From positions 1 through 54,486 of the forward strand of contig QEVM01000009.1 of the NCBI GenBank assembly GCA_003576805.1: a stretch of 54,486 nucleotides of DNA. The letters run 5' to 3'. This stretch comes from Pseudomonadota bacterium (lineage in GTDB: Bacteria > Myxococcota_A > UBA9160 > PR03). The translations under genes and the position numbers were made by a program. Position 1 is the first letter of the stretch; each line of letters begins with the position of its first letter. The notes beneath the pieces were generated by a model. The model saw only the letters and a list, made by a program, of their open reading frames with translations. It searched no databases and had not been told where the DNA came from. This document shows, in pieces, positions 47,329 through 54,486 of the stretch.

Positions 47329-47782
47329 GGGACGTGCCTCCCGCGCCGCCGGCCGACTTCGCCTCGCGCGTGAACTGCACGCGCAGCGCCTCGGCGAGAT
47401 CGCCGAGCTCGGTCGCGAGCAGCCGCAGGAAGTCGTCGGCCGCGAACACGCCCGCCGCCTTGCCGGCCTCGTCGGTCACGACGAGCCGCCGCACGCTTGC
47501 CTTGCGCAGCGCCTTCAGCGCCTCCTCGAGCGAGGCGTCCTGGCGCACGCTGACGACGGGGCCGTGCATCGCGTCCCGCACGCGCTCCTTCTCCGGATCG
47601 AGGTCGTCGCAGAGCACGTGCAGCGCGATGTCGCGGTCGGTCACGACGCCGATCGGGCGATCGTTCTCGACCACCACGAGACAGCCGACGTGCTCCGCCT
47701 GCATCCGCCGCGCCGCGACGGCCGCGGTCTCGTCCGGCGCCGCCGTCCGCGTGGCGCGCATGCAATGCGTTCCGATGGCCAT
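47321..47782 (-). CDS. CBS-domain pair protein
   Basis: 153 residues. CBS motifs VGCLVVVENDRPIGVVTDRDIALHV and VRRLVVTDEAGKAAGVFAADDFLRLL. Similar in plan to its downstream partner, so this looks like a tandem duplication or a heteromeric pair. ATG at 47782 with a GGAGG in CCGAGGAGGGC just upstream. First of the pair in transcription order. Confidence 0.88.
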   Translation of the reverse strand: MAIGTHCMRATRTAAPDETAAVAARRMQAEHVGCLVVVENDRPIGVVTDRDIALHVLCDDLDPEKERVRDAMHGPVVSVRQDASLEEALKALRKASVRRLVVTDEAGKAAGVFAADDFLRLLATELGDLAEALRVQFTREAKSAGGAGGTSHA

Positions 47783-48130
47783 GCTTCGAGCCCTCCTCGG
47801 AGGGCGGAGCGGTGCTCCGCGCTCGTCCGTCCGTCACGGAACGAGCTGCATCGTCCGTGCCACGCGCTGCGCGCGCGCGTCGTGGGCCGTCGCGTGGACG
47901 ATCTTGCAGCGCTGTGCGCACGCGCCACGCCCGCAGCCGTGCTGGCGCGCAGCGCCTCATGCGGGGGAGCGCACGACCAGGGCTTGCGATCCCGCTCGCC
48001 ACCGACAGCGCGTGCCCTGCGGGTCCACCCCTTGCGGGCCTGCGACCGTTGGTCCCGCTCGTGCCTCGAAGGACGCGTCCCGTCCGGGTGCGGTTCGGTG
48101 TAGGATTGCGCGTCTGTCACCGGGGTAACG
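47783..48130. other. 348-base divergent intergenic region
   Basis: No gene seen. It lies between the minus-strand CBS genes and the plus-strand metallophosphoesterase, so it must hold both promoters. A small hairpin CCCTCCTCGGAGGG (47790-47803) covers the CBS gene ribosome site and could modulate it. No recognisable riboswitch or RNA gene. Confidence 0.5.
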
Positions 48131-50050
48131 ATGAGAACGCTTCGCCGTGCTCGCAGCTCGGCTCGTCGAGGGCATCGGCTGCAGCGCGGGACCTCGCTCC
48201 GCGTCCAAGCAATGGGATGCGGCGCGCTGCTCTTCCTCGGCGCCTGCTCTTCGCCGATGGAGGCACCTGTCACGCCCGCCGCGGCAGGACCGACGTTGCG
48301 CATCGGTCTGGTTGCGGACAGCCAGCTCCAGACGCGTCACACCCGTGATTCGGTCCGCATGCTGTCGGGAAAGAACGAGGACGAGGTCGTCGACGTCAGT
48401 CTCCGACCTCCCGCGCTGAACGAGCTCGCCGAGGATCTCCTCGACGAGCTGCTCCGCAAGCTGATACGGGATGGGCGTCCGGACGTCGTGCTCTACCTCG
48501 GAGACGCTGCCAACAACGGCTGTGCCGACGAGATCGGCCGCGCGTTTCACGTCCTCGACACCGTGCGAGATGCAACGAAGGTTCCGATCTACTTCGTCCT
48601 CGGCAACCACGACTATCTCGGCGCGGGAAACACGACGCACTTGACGGATCGAACGAGGCTCTGTGACCGGCCGCAGCAATGGTCGGGCAAGTCGCTCGCG
48701 CAATTGAAGAACGATGGCGGGAAGAACGACTCCGTGCCGATGTGGACCTGCAAGCGCGAGCATGCGCAATCCACAACGACGAAGCACACCAGGCGCGGTC
48801 GGCAAATCGGCCTCGACAACCTGCCGGTGACGAAGTTCGAGCTGATGCGGGAGGTGAGCTGCTTCAACCAAACGAACGGACCGAGCGCGTGGGCTTACGC
48901 GGATCACTTCGGGGACCGCGGCGCCGAAGAGGGGGCTCGCAGCCTCGACTGCCTGGGGAAACAGCGGCACAAAGAGGGTTGGATCGAGAGCCAGCACACC
49001 AACGCGGGTTGCTTCTTGTCGGCGACCCTCGTGCGAGACCGTGGCGAACCGCATCAGGTCGACATGCTCCTCGCGGATACCTCCGATTACTTCGACAAGG
49101 GCGTGAAGACCACGTTTCTCGGGGCTCAAGCGTTCGGCTTGCAGGGCTGGATGTCGACCGAGGGTGACACATCGCAGGCTCAGTGGTTCGCCGACCGGTC
49201 GAAGGGGTCGACGCCCGCGCTGCGCATCATCGCATCGCATTATGCGCCCGACCGCCTGGGCACGCTGTTCACGACTTGGAGCCCTTGGCCGATGGTGCGC
49301 GAGCGACTCGCAGCGAAGCTCGGACCGGCCCCGCCGCACGGTCAATACTGGCTTCACGGGCATGAGCACACGTGGAGCGACGTCACCTGCGTGGAGCACG
49401 GCCCTTTCATGAAGTTCGGAGTGGGATCGACCACCGACCACGGGGTGGCGGAGGACGGGACGATCGAGCCACCACACGCCGCGCTCGTGTCGTTCGTCGA
49501 CGGCGCATGGGTCGAGGCACGGCGGATCGAGGTCGAGGGCGAGAGCTTCGACTGCACGGCGGTCGAGGAAGCCCTCGGCTCTTTCACCCGCATCCGCGCG
49601 AACGGGGACACCTATTCGCCCGTGCTGAAGCGCAGCCGGCTCTGGCAACAATGGGGCGGGCCCGTCCCTTACCGTCGCGGTGAGGAGGCGCGCATCTTGC
49701 TGGGGCTCGACAAGTCCTATCGGGATCGAGGCTGGACCGTGTCGGACGAGGTCGCCTCGTTGCAGAACCTCGCGACGTTCATCGACGAGTTCGCCGTCGA
49801 CGCGTCCAAAGGCGCATGCCACGAACGGCCGCGCGAGGGACGCTGTCGCCAAGCGCTGGAGGCTGCCGAGAAGCAGGCACGCGTTTGTCTCGCGCTCGAG
49901 TCGAGCGAGCTCGAGAAGAAGCAGCTGACTCGCTGGTCCACGCTTCCGGTGAAGCCCGGATCGCGGGTTCGCCGCGCGGATCATCCGCGAAGCGCCGCCT
50001 CGCGCTGCGGCTTCGCGAGGACCCGCGCCGAAACATCGCGCCTGGAGTAA
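48131..50050 (+). CDS. Lipoprotein with calcineurin-like metallophosphoesterase domain
   Basis: 639 residues. A basic N-terminus leads to a lipoprotein signal (ALLFLGAC, Cys39). The metallophosphoesterase signature is spread over residues 58-415: VADSQ (Asp63), LGDAANN (Asp125, Asn128), GNHD (159-161, part of VLGNHDYLG), SHYAP near 370 and GHEH at 410-413. The residues between include long insertions, and the last 200 residues are a separate segment of unknown fold. It should act outside the cytoplasm on a phosphoester; substrate unknown. Base composition is less GC-rich and codon use looks more relaxed than neighbours. ATG at 48131; another ATG at 48212 would keep the lipobox too. Confidence 0.82.
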   Translation: MRTLRRARSSARRGHRLQRGTSLRVQAMGCGALLFLGACSSPMEAPVTPAAAGPTLRIGLVADSQLQTRHTRDSVRMLSGKNEDEVVDVSLRPPALNELAEDLLDELLRKLIRDGRPDVVLYLGDAANNGCADEIGRAFHVLDTVRDATKVPIYFVLGNHDYLGAGNTTHLTDRTRLCDRPQQWSGKSLAQLKNDGGKNDSVPMWTCKREHAQSTTTKHTRRGRQIGLDNLPVTKFELMREVSCFNQTNGPSAWAYADHFGDRGAEEGARSLDCLGKQRHKEGWIESQHTNAGCFLSATLVRDRGEPHQVDMLLADTSDYFDKGVKTTFLGAQAFGLQGWMSTEGDTSQAQWFADRSKGSTPALRIIASHYAPDRLGTLFTTWSPWPMVRERLAAKLGPAPPHGQYWLHGHEHTWSDVTCVEHGPFMKFGVGSTTDHGVAEDGTIEPPHAALVSFVDGAWVEARRIEVEGESFDCTAVEEALGSFTRIRANGDTYSPVLKRSRLWQQWGGPVPYRRGEEARILLGLDKSYRDRGWTVSDEVASLQNLATFIDEFAVDASKGACHERPREGRCRQALEAAEKQARVCLALESSELEKKQLTRWSTLPVKPGSRVRRADHPRSAASRCGFARTRAETSRLE

Positions 50051-50064
50051 GCCCTCGCGAACCG

Positions 50065-50089
50065 GTGCCGGGGACGGCGAGCCCCGCAC
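50065..50089 (+). terminator. Imperfect hairpin after the metallophosphoesterase gene
   Basis: GTGCCGGGG (50065-50073), a seven-base loop and GCCCCGCAC (50081-50089) pair with one bulge. It is 15 bases after the stop, where a terminator would sit. No T-run follows. Confidence 0.35.
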
Positions 50090-50157
50090 GTGCCGGAGTC
50101 ACACGCAGCGACTCGTGCGTTGGCCCCAGCCTCGACGATGCGGAAGCGCCGCGCGGG

Positions 50158-50295
50158 CTACTTGCCCTTCTTCGCCGGCGGCCGCGCAGGACTCGGCGGC
50201 GCGGCCTTGGCGGCGGCCGCCGCCTGCTTGCTCTTCTTGTCGGCCGTGTCCTGCTTCTTCGCGCGCTGGATCGCCTTCGGAGACTTGTCGCCCAT
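50158..50295 (-). CDS. Small Lys/Ala/Pro-rich protein (MGDKSPKA-type)
   Basis: 45 residues: starts MGDKSPKAIQRAKKQDTADKK, then an Ala run and a basic Pro-rich end (PARPPAKKGK). Short proteins with this opening recur in many bacteria and are annotated only as hypothetical. ATG at 50295 with GAGGT upstream. Probably disordered and nucleic-acid binding by charge. Transcribed toward, and convergent with, the metallophosphoesterase gene. Confidence 0.7.
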   Translation of the reverse strand: MGDKSPKAIQRAKKQDTADKKSKQAAAAAKAAPPSPARPPAKKGK

Positions 50296-50396
50296 GGTGA
50301 CCTCGTTCGGAGCTCGGGGAGCGACGAAAGATCGCCCGCTCTCGACCCTACCACGATCCGCCGTGCGTCCATGGCGGCAGCCGCGCGTGCGCGGGA

Positions 50397-51464
50397 TCAG
50401 CCGCCGTCGAGCAGCGCCGCTTCGAGCTGCGGCCGCGCGAGGATCCGCTCCGCGACGTCGCGCCGGCAGTAGCCCTCGCTCGCGAACCAGTGCACGGCGG
50501 CGGCGAGGACGGCGCGCGCGGGGCGCGGGGCGTAGCCGAGCTCGCGCTTGGCCTTGTCGATGCGGACGAAGCGGCTGTCGCGCACGTGCATGGCCTGCTC
50601 GGTGCAGGCGAGCGGCGGGCGGTGCGTCAGGTGGTCGGCGATCCACTCGTTGACGACGCCCGCGAGCGAGAGGAGCGGCAGCGGCAGCGGGACGCGCGGG
50701 GCGGGGATGCCGGTCAGATCGGCGAGGATGGCGAGCAGCTCGCGCATCGCGAGGTTGTCGCCGCCGAGGATGTAGCGCTCGCCGGGGCGCGCCTGTTCGA
50801 GCGCGAGCACCTGGCCGGCGGCGACGTCGCGCACGTCGACGACGTTCTGCAGCATGTCGAGATACACGGCCATGTGTCCGCTCACGTACTGCTGGATCAT
50901 GAAGCCGCTCGGCGTGGGGCGGCGGTCGCCGGGGCCGATCACCGTGGTCGGGTGCACGATCACCGCGGGCAGGCCGCGCGCGGCGGCGCGCAGCACCAGC
51001 TCCTCGGCCATCGCCTTCGACATCTTGTAGTGGCCGCGGAAGCGGCGCAGGTCGAAGGCGCCCTCCTCGTCGCCGGGGCGCGTGCGGTCCTCGGCGTTCT
51101 CGAAGACGGGCGAGAGCGTCGCCGTGCTGCTCGTGTGCACGAGCTTCGCGACGCCGAGGTCGCGCGCCGCGTCGAGCACGTGGCGCGTGCCCTCGACGTT
51201 GACGCGGTAGAAGTCGCGCCGGTCGGGCGTCCAGAAGGCGTAGGTCGCGGCGGCGTGCACGATGCGTTCGGCGCCCGAGAGGCCGCTCCGCACGCTCGCG
51301 GCGTCGCGCAGGTCGAAGTCGCGGATCTTGACCGGCAGACCGGCGAGGCTCGCGGTGTCCTGGTCGGCGCCGACCAGCGCGAGCACCTCGTCGCCACGCT
51401 CCAGCAGCGCGCGCACGACGTGCGCGCCGACGAATCCGTTGGCTCCGACGGCGGTGACGGCCAA
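50397..51464 (-). CDS. HpnA-like NAD(P)-dependent sugar epimerase/dehydratase
   Basis: 355 residues. Extended short-chain dehydrogenase: dinucleotide loop VGANGFVGAHV (residues 6-16, VGANG in place of TGATG), HTSS, and the catalytic pair Tyr146/Lys150 in HYKMSKAMAE. The PTTVIGPGDRRPTPSG segment and RPGERYILGGDNLAMRELLA closely follow hopanoid-associated epimerase HpnA. TTG start at 51464, one base after the aminotransferase stop, with GGCGGATAGG before it. Likely makes or modifies a nucleotide-linked or lipid-linked sugar; the hopanoid role is inference. Confidence 0.8.
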   Translation of the reverse strand: MAVTAVGANGFVGAHVVRALLERGDEVLALVGADQDTASLAGLPVKIRDFDLRDAASVRSGLSGAERIVHAAATYAFWTPDRRDFYRVNVEGTRHVLDAARDLGVAKLVHTSSTATLSPVFENAEDRTRPGDEEGAFDLRRFRGHYKMSKAMAEELVLRAAARGLPAVIVHPTTVIGPGDRRPTPSGFMIQQYVSGHMAVYLDMLQNVVDVRDVAAGQVLALEQARPGERYILGGDNLAMRELLAILADLTGIPAPRVPLPLPLLSLAGVVNEWIADHLTHRPPLACTEQAMHVRDSRFVRIDKAKRELGYAPRPARAVLAAAVHWFASEGYCRRDVAERILARPQLEAALLDGG

Positions 51465-51465
51465 C

Positions 51466-52851
51466 CTATCCGCCCGTCTTCATCCGGATGGCGGCGCCGG
51501 CGAGCTGCTTGCCGAGATCCCACACCGCGCCGCCGACCTGGTGCGCGTCGGCGATGGTGCTCTCGCACGCGCGCACGATCCACTCGCGGTCCTCCTGCCC
51601 GATGTTCAGCGGCGGCAGGAACTTCACGACGTGCATGTGGTGGCCGGCGATCTGCGAGAGGATGCGGTGCTTGGTGAAGAGCGGGACGGTGATGAGCTGG
51701 CCGAACAGGCTGTCGTTGGCGGTCTCGAGCAGCCTCCACGCGGTCTTCAGCTTGAAGCTGTCGGGCTTGCCGAACTCGAGCGCGATCATCATGCCCTTGC
51801 CGCGCACGTCCTTCAGGAACTCGTAGCGCGGCACCAACGGCTTCAGGTCGTCGATGATCTGCTGGCCGAGCGACGCGGCGTTCTCGACGAGCTTCTCCTC
51901 GTCGAGCACCTCGAGGAGCGCCAGGCCCGCCGCCATCGCGAGGTTGTTCTTCGAGTAGGTCGAGCCGTGTACGACGGCGCGGTCCATGCGATTGAAGACC
52001 GCGTCGAACACCGAGCGGCGACACGCGACCGCCCCGACCGGCACGAAGCCCGCCGAGAGCGCCTTGGCGAGGCAGATCATGTCGGGCTCGACGCCCCAGT
52101 GCTCGACCGCGAGGAACTTGCCCGTGCGGCCGAGCCCCGTCTGGACCTCGTCGCAGACGAGCAGCGTGCCGTACTTGCGGCAGAGCGCCTGCGCGCCGGG
52201 CAGGTAGTCGTCGTGCGGGATGTGGACGCCGTGGCCGATGATCGGCTCGACCACGAACGCCGCCACGTCGCGGCCGCGCAGCGCGTTCTCGAGCGCCGCG
52301 AGGTCGTCGAACGGGATGCGCACGCAGTCGGGCAGCAGCGGCCCGAAGCCGTCGCGGAACTCCTCCATCCCGTTGATCGAGAGCGGTCCGTAGGTGAGGC
52401 CGTGGTAGCCGCGCTCGACGTACACGATCTTGGAGCGCTTCGTCGCGTAGCGCGCGAACTTCATCGCGGCCTCGACCGACTCCGCGCCCGAGTTGCAGAA
52501 GAACACCTTCTCGAGGCCCGGCGGCAGCTTCGCGACGAGGCGCTCGGCGAGCAGGCCCGCGAGCACCGTCACGTCCATCTGCACCAGGTGCGGCAGGCCG
52601 CCGTGCAGCACGTCCGAGAGCACCTCGATCACCTTCGGGTGATTGCGCCCGAGCGCGAACACGCCCCAGCCCGAGAGCAGGTCGAGGTAGCGGTTGCCCT
52701 GCGCGTCGAAGAGGTACGGACCGCGCGCCTCGGTGTACGCGACGTCGTAGCCGATCGTCTTCAGCACCTTCACGATCTGCCCGTTCAGGTACTGGTCGTG
52801 CAGCGCGTACTTCTCGGGCAGCCGCTGCGCGATCAGCTCGAGGATCTTCAT
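51466..52851 (-). CDS. Class III PLP-dependent aminotransferase
   Basis: 461 residues, somewhat longer than acetylornithine transaminases. PLP features: [32 protein letters not shown] and the Schiff-base lysine in [16 protein letters not shown] (about residue 280). The N-terminus [24 protein letters not shown] is unlike BioA or ArgD and resembles aminotransferases found beside hopanoid or lipid genes (HpnO-like). Substrate undetermined. ATG at 52851 preceded by GGAGG in CGAAAGGAGGCCG. Followed by the HpnA-like gene. Confidence 0.83.
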   Translation of the reverse strand: MKILELIAQRLPEKYALHDQYLNGQIVKVLKTIGYDVAYTEARGPYLFDAQGNRYLDLLSGWGVFALGRNHPKVIEVLSDVLHGGLPHLVQMDVTVLAGLLAERLVAKLPPGLEKVFFCNSGAESVEAAMKFARYATKRSKIVYVERGYHGLTYGPLSINGMEEFRDGFGPLLPDCVRIPFDDLAALENALRGRDVAAFVVEPIIGHGVHIPHDDYLPGAQALCRKYGTLLVCDEVQTGLGRTGKFLAVEHWGVEPDMICLAKALSAGFVPVGAVACRRSVFDAVFNRMDRAVVHGSTYSKNNLAMAAGLALLEVLDEEKLVENAASLGQQIIDDLKPLVPRYEFLKDVRGKGMMIALEFGKPDSFKLKTAWRLLETANDSLFGQLITVPLFTKHRILSQIAGHHMHVVKFLPPLNIGQEDREWIVRACESTIADAHQVGGAVWDLGKQLAGAAIRMKTGG

Positions 52852-52890
52852 CGGCCTCCTTTCGTCTCGCCGTCCGCGGCGCGCAGCAGG

Positions 52891-54216
52891 CTACCAAACG
52901 CTCGACGGGGGAACGGGTGCGGCCGGCGCACGCGGGTACAGCGCCGGATGCGCGAGGCGCAGCGCGCCGCCGCGTCCATCGAGCGCGCGCAGACGCAGTC
53001 TCACCCGGCCCGCCGGCCGCGGCCCCGTGATCGGCACCAGCACGCGCCGCGGCCGTCCCGGCGCGACGCGCGTCTCGCCGCGCGCGATGACCTCCGCCGC
53101 GCGCACGGCGCCGGCTTCGGACAGCACGCTCAGCTCGACCGGGATCGGCGCGCGGCCCGGCGCGGCGGGGACGACGTCGGCGGCGAGCAGCGCGCCCCGC
53201 GCGTCGATGGCCGGGAGCGCGACCGAATCGCCGGCGCCGAGCGGAAGCGCGCGGCCCGGCGTCTGCGGAAGGTCGGCTTGTACGGGCGGGAGGACGAGCC
53301 GGGGCAGCTCGCCGAGCACGCGCGCGCGCAAACTCGCGAGATCGCCGCGATGAAACGCGATGCGCACCCGCAGCGACGCTTCGCCGCGCGGCGGAACGCT
53401 CGCGTAGGGCGTCACGTGGAGGCAGTCGAGGAAGGCATAGGTGACCCCGAGCGAGTCCTCGGTCGCGACCGCCACCCAGACGCCGTCGTCGCTGGCTGCG
53501 GCGAGGAAGCCGGCCGCCGCGCGTTCCGAAGCGACCCCGAACAGCGCCAGCCCGCGGTTGCTCGCGAGCTCGCGCGCCGACACGCCGGGCGCGGCGAAGT
53601 GCTGCGTCCACGGCGCACGGTCGGGATCCGGATCGGCGTCCCCACTGCGGACCCCGCGTCTCTGCTCGGTGTCGGCGATCCAGCGCCAGCCGTGCTCGGC
53701 CGTCGGCAGGAGCACGTGCTTCGCACGCGACCATCCCTCCCCGCCCGGCTCCGGCTCGTCCCGCTCACGGGGCGGCCCGGTGATGCCCGGCGCGAGCTGG
53801 AAGCACGGAGCGATCGACACGAGGCGGGCGTGCTCGGCGTCGTTGTGGAGCGCGTAGCGCAGCTCGAGGGCGTGCTCCTCGGGCCGCGCCTCCACCTCGA
53901 TGCGGAGATCGCGCGCCGCGAGATCGGCGAGGCGCCAGCGCAGCGCGCCGTCCGGCCCACGTGCGATTGACTCCACCGCGTCGCGCGGTACGCGCTCGAA
54001 GCGGTCCGCCGCGACGCCTTCGTGCGGCCAGAGCGCGAAGCGGCGCCCGTCCCACTCGACGCGCAGCTCCCAGGTCTCGCGCATCGCCGCGCTCGGCTGC
54101 ACGTCCACGACGGCCTGCGCCGCGGGGCTCGTGACCGCGAGGGCCGCCAGCGCGGCGAGCAGGCTCCGCAGCGCGCACCCGACGTGACCGGCGACCGCAC
54201 CGATGCCGCGTTCCAT
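52891..54216 (-). CDS. Exported protein of unknown function
   Basis: 441 residues. A signal peptide ends near residue 35 (LLAALAALAVTSPAAQAVV). The mature part is beta-rich, with long Pro/Arg loops; it opens with a WELRVEWDGRRFALWPHEG segment and has a central VAVATEDSLGVTYAFLDCLHVTPYASV block. No catalytic motif recognised. The start ATG follows the upstream gene's stop with no gap (TAGATG). Acts in the periplasm or on the cell surface. Confidence 0.7.
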   Translation of the reverse strand: MERGIGAVAGHVGCALRSLLAALAALAVTSPAAQAVVDVQPSAAMRETWELRVEWDGRRFALWPHEGVAADRFERVPRDAVESIARGPDGALRWRLADLAARDLRIEVEARPEEHALELRYALHNDAEHARLVSIAPCFQLAPGITGPPRERDEPEPGGEGWSRAKHVLLPTAEHGWRWIADTEQRRGVRSGDADPDPDRAPWTQHFAAPGVSARELASNRGLALFGVASERAAAGFLAAASDDGVWVAVATEDSLGVTYAFLDCLHVTPYASVPPRGEASLRVRIAFHRGDLASLRARVLGELPRLVLPPVQADLPQTPGRALPLGAGDSVALPAIDARGALLAADVVPAAPGRAPIPVELSVLSEAGAVRAAEVIARGETRVAPGRPRRVLVPITGPRPAGRVRLRLRALDGRGGALRLAHPALYPRAPAAPVPPSSVW

Positions 54217-54486
54217 CTACGCGCGTCCCGCCGCGACGTCGTCGAGCGCCTTGCGCAGGCGCGCGACGCCGTCGCGGATGGCGCGCTCGCCGAGCGACGC
54301 GTAGCCGAGCAGCAGCTCGGCGCGCGGCGGCGGCTTCGCGTAGAACGGCGCCGCGGGATAGACGCCGACGCCGCGCGCCCGGCACGCGGCGCGCAGCCGC
54401 GCGACGTCGCGCGCGCCGAGCTCGGGCACGCGCAGGAGCACGTGCAGGCCGGCGTCGCTGCCGACCGGCTCGGCGCGGCCTTCGAG
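54217..54486 (-). CDS. C-terminal end of a MocR/PdxR-type GntR-aminotransferase regulator
   Basis: About 89 residues visible, open to the right edge of the window. The sequence GVGVYPAAPFYA...LLLGYASLGERAIRDGVARLRKAL is the typical end of the aminotransferase-like effector domain of MocR-family regulators, with the LLLGYASL motif. The DNA-binding domain lies outside. PdxR-like regulators respond to PLP; what this one controls is unknown. It ends right at the start of the exported-protein gene. Confidence 0.7.
   Translation of the reverse strand, partial: LEGRAEPVGSDAGLHVLLRVPELGARDVARLRAACRARGVGVYPAAPFYAKPPPRAELLLGYASLGERAIRDGVARLRKALDDVAAGRA

Noticed and set aside
47812-48348. 178-codon plus-strand frame ahead of the metallophosphoesterase
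   Set aside because: Overlaps the start of the better supported gene in another frame, no ribosome site, Arg/Pro/Ser-rich shadow-like sequence.

Overview
This is one continuous, very GC-rich bacterial chromosome segment with tightly packed genes, many 4-base stop/start overlaps (GTGA, ATGA) and frequent GTG or TTG starts. The organism looks like a free-living member of the former Deltaproteobacteria, probably on the Myxococcota side. The reasons are the gene order rpmH-rnpA-yidD-yidC-jag-rsmG-parA-parB-bactofilin-atpF'-atpF-atpH-atpA-atpG-atpD-atpC, an F0 a/c operon separated from F1, a PEP-CTERM protein and a coiled-coil protein resembling a family known from myxobacteria. This placement is inference from gene content; no search was run.

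The centre of the window is very probably the replication-origin neighbourhood. At about 32.2-32.6 kb the coding strand flips: everything from 32,195 leftwards to 19,499 is on the minus strand and everything from 32,646 rightwards to 46,447 is on the plus strand. The 450-base gap between rpmH and dnaN has no gene, and two parS sites lie about 4 kb away at the start of rsmG. dnaA and recF, which usually sit around dnaN, are absent, as are mnmE and mnmG between jag and rsmG. To the right come dnaN, gyrB, gyrA and hemL, then atpZ-atpI-atpB-atpE, tmk and pyrF. To the left come ribosome/RNase P/membrane-insertion genes, the segregation genes parAB with a bactofilin, and the F1 plus b/b' ATP synthase operon.

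The left flank (0-19 kb) holds a truncated membrane protein and a lipoprotein, a glycosyltransferase-methyltransferase fusion, and an unusual sugar-phosphate operon: a PfkB kinase fused to a SIS isomerase, translationally coupled to a DapA-family aldolase. Next come a LolA-like exported protein and enolase, a cobalamin/iron-type ABC importer, a ComEA-like protein, a polyprenyl synthase, radA, the bioB-bioF-bioD operon, a PEP-CTERM surface protein, nagA, and a coiled-coil protein.

The right flank (44-54.5 kb) is more accessory. It holds a membrane diguanylate cyclase, a small zinc-ribbon protein, the remnant of a CDP-archaeol-synthase-like gene, two overlapping CBS-domain genes, a lipoprotein metallophosphoesterase of different base composition, a 45-residue Lys/Ala-rich protein, a hopanoid-type (HpnA-like) epimerase followed by a class III aminotransferase, an unknown exported protein and the end of a MocR/PdxR-type regulator. 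No tRNA, rRNA, CRISPR array or insertion sequence was recognised. The strongest candidates for something undescribed are the kinase-isomerase fusion operon (2.7-5.5 kb), the dnaA-less origin arrangement, the decayed CarS-like gene and a 34-base perfect palindrome before tmk.
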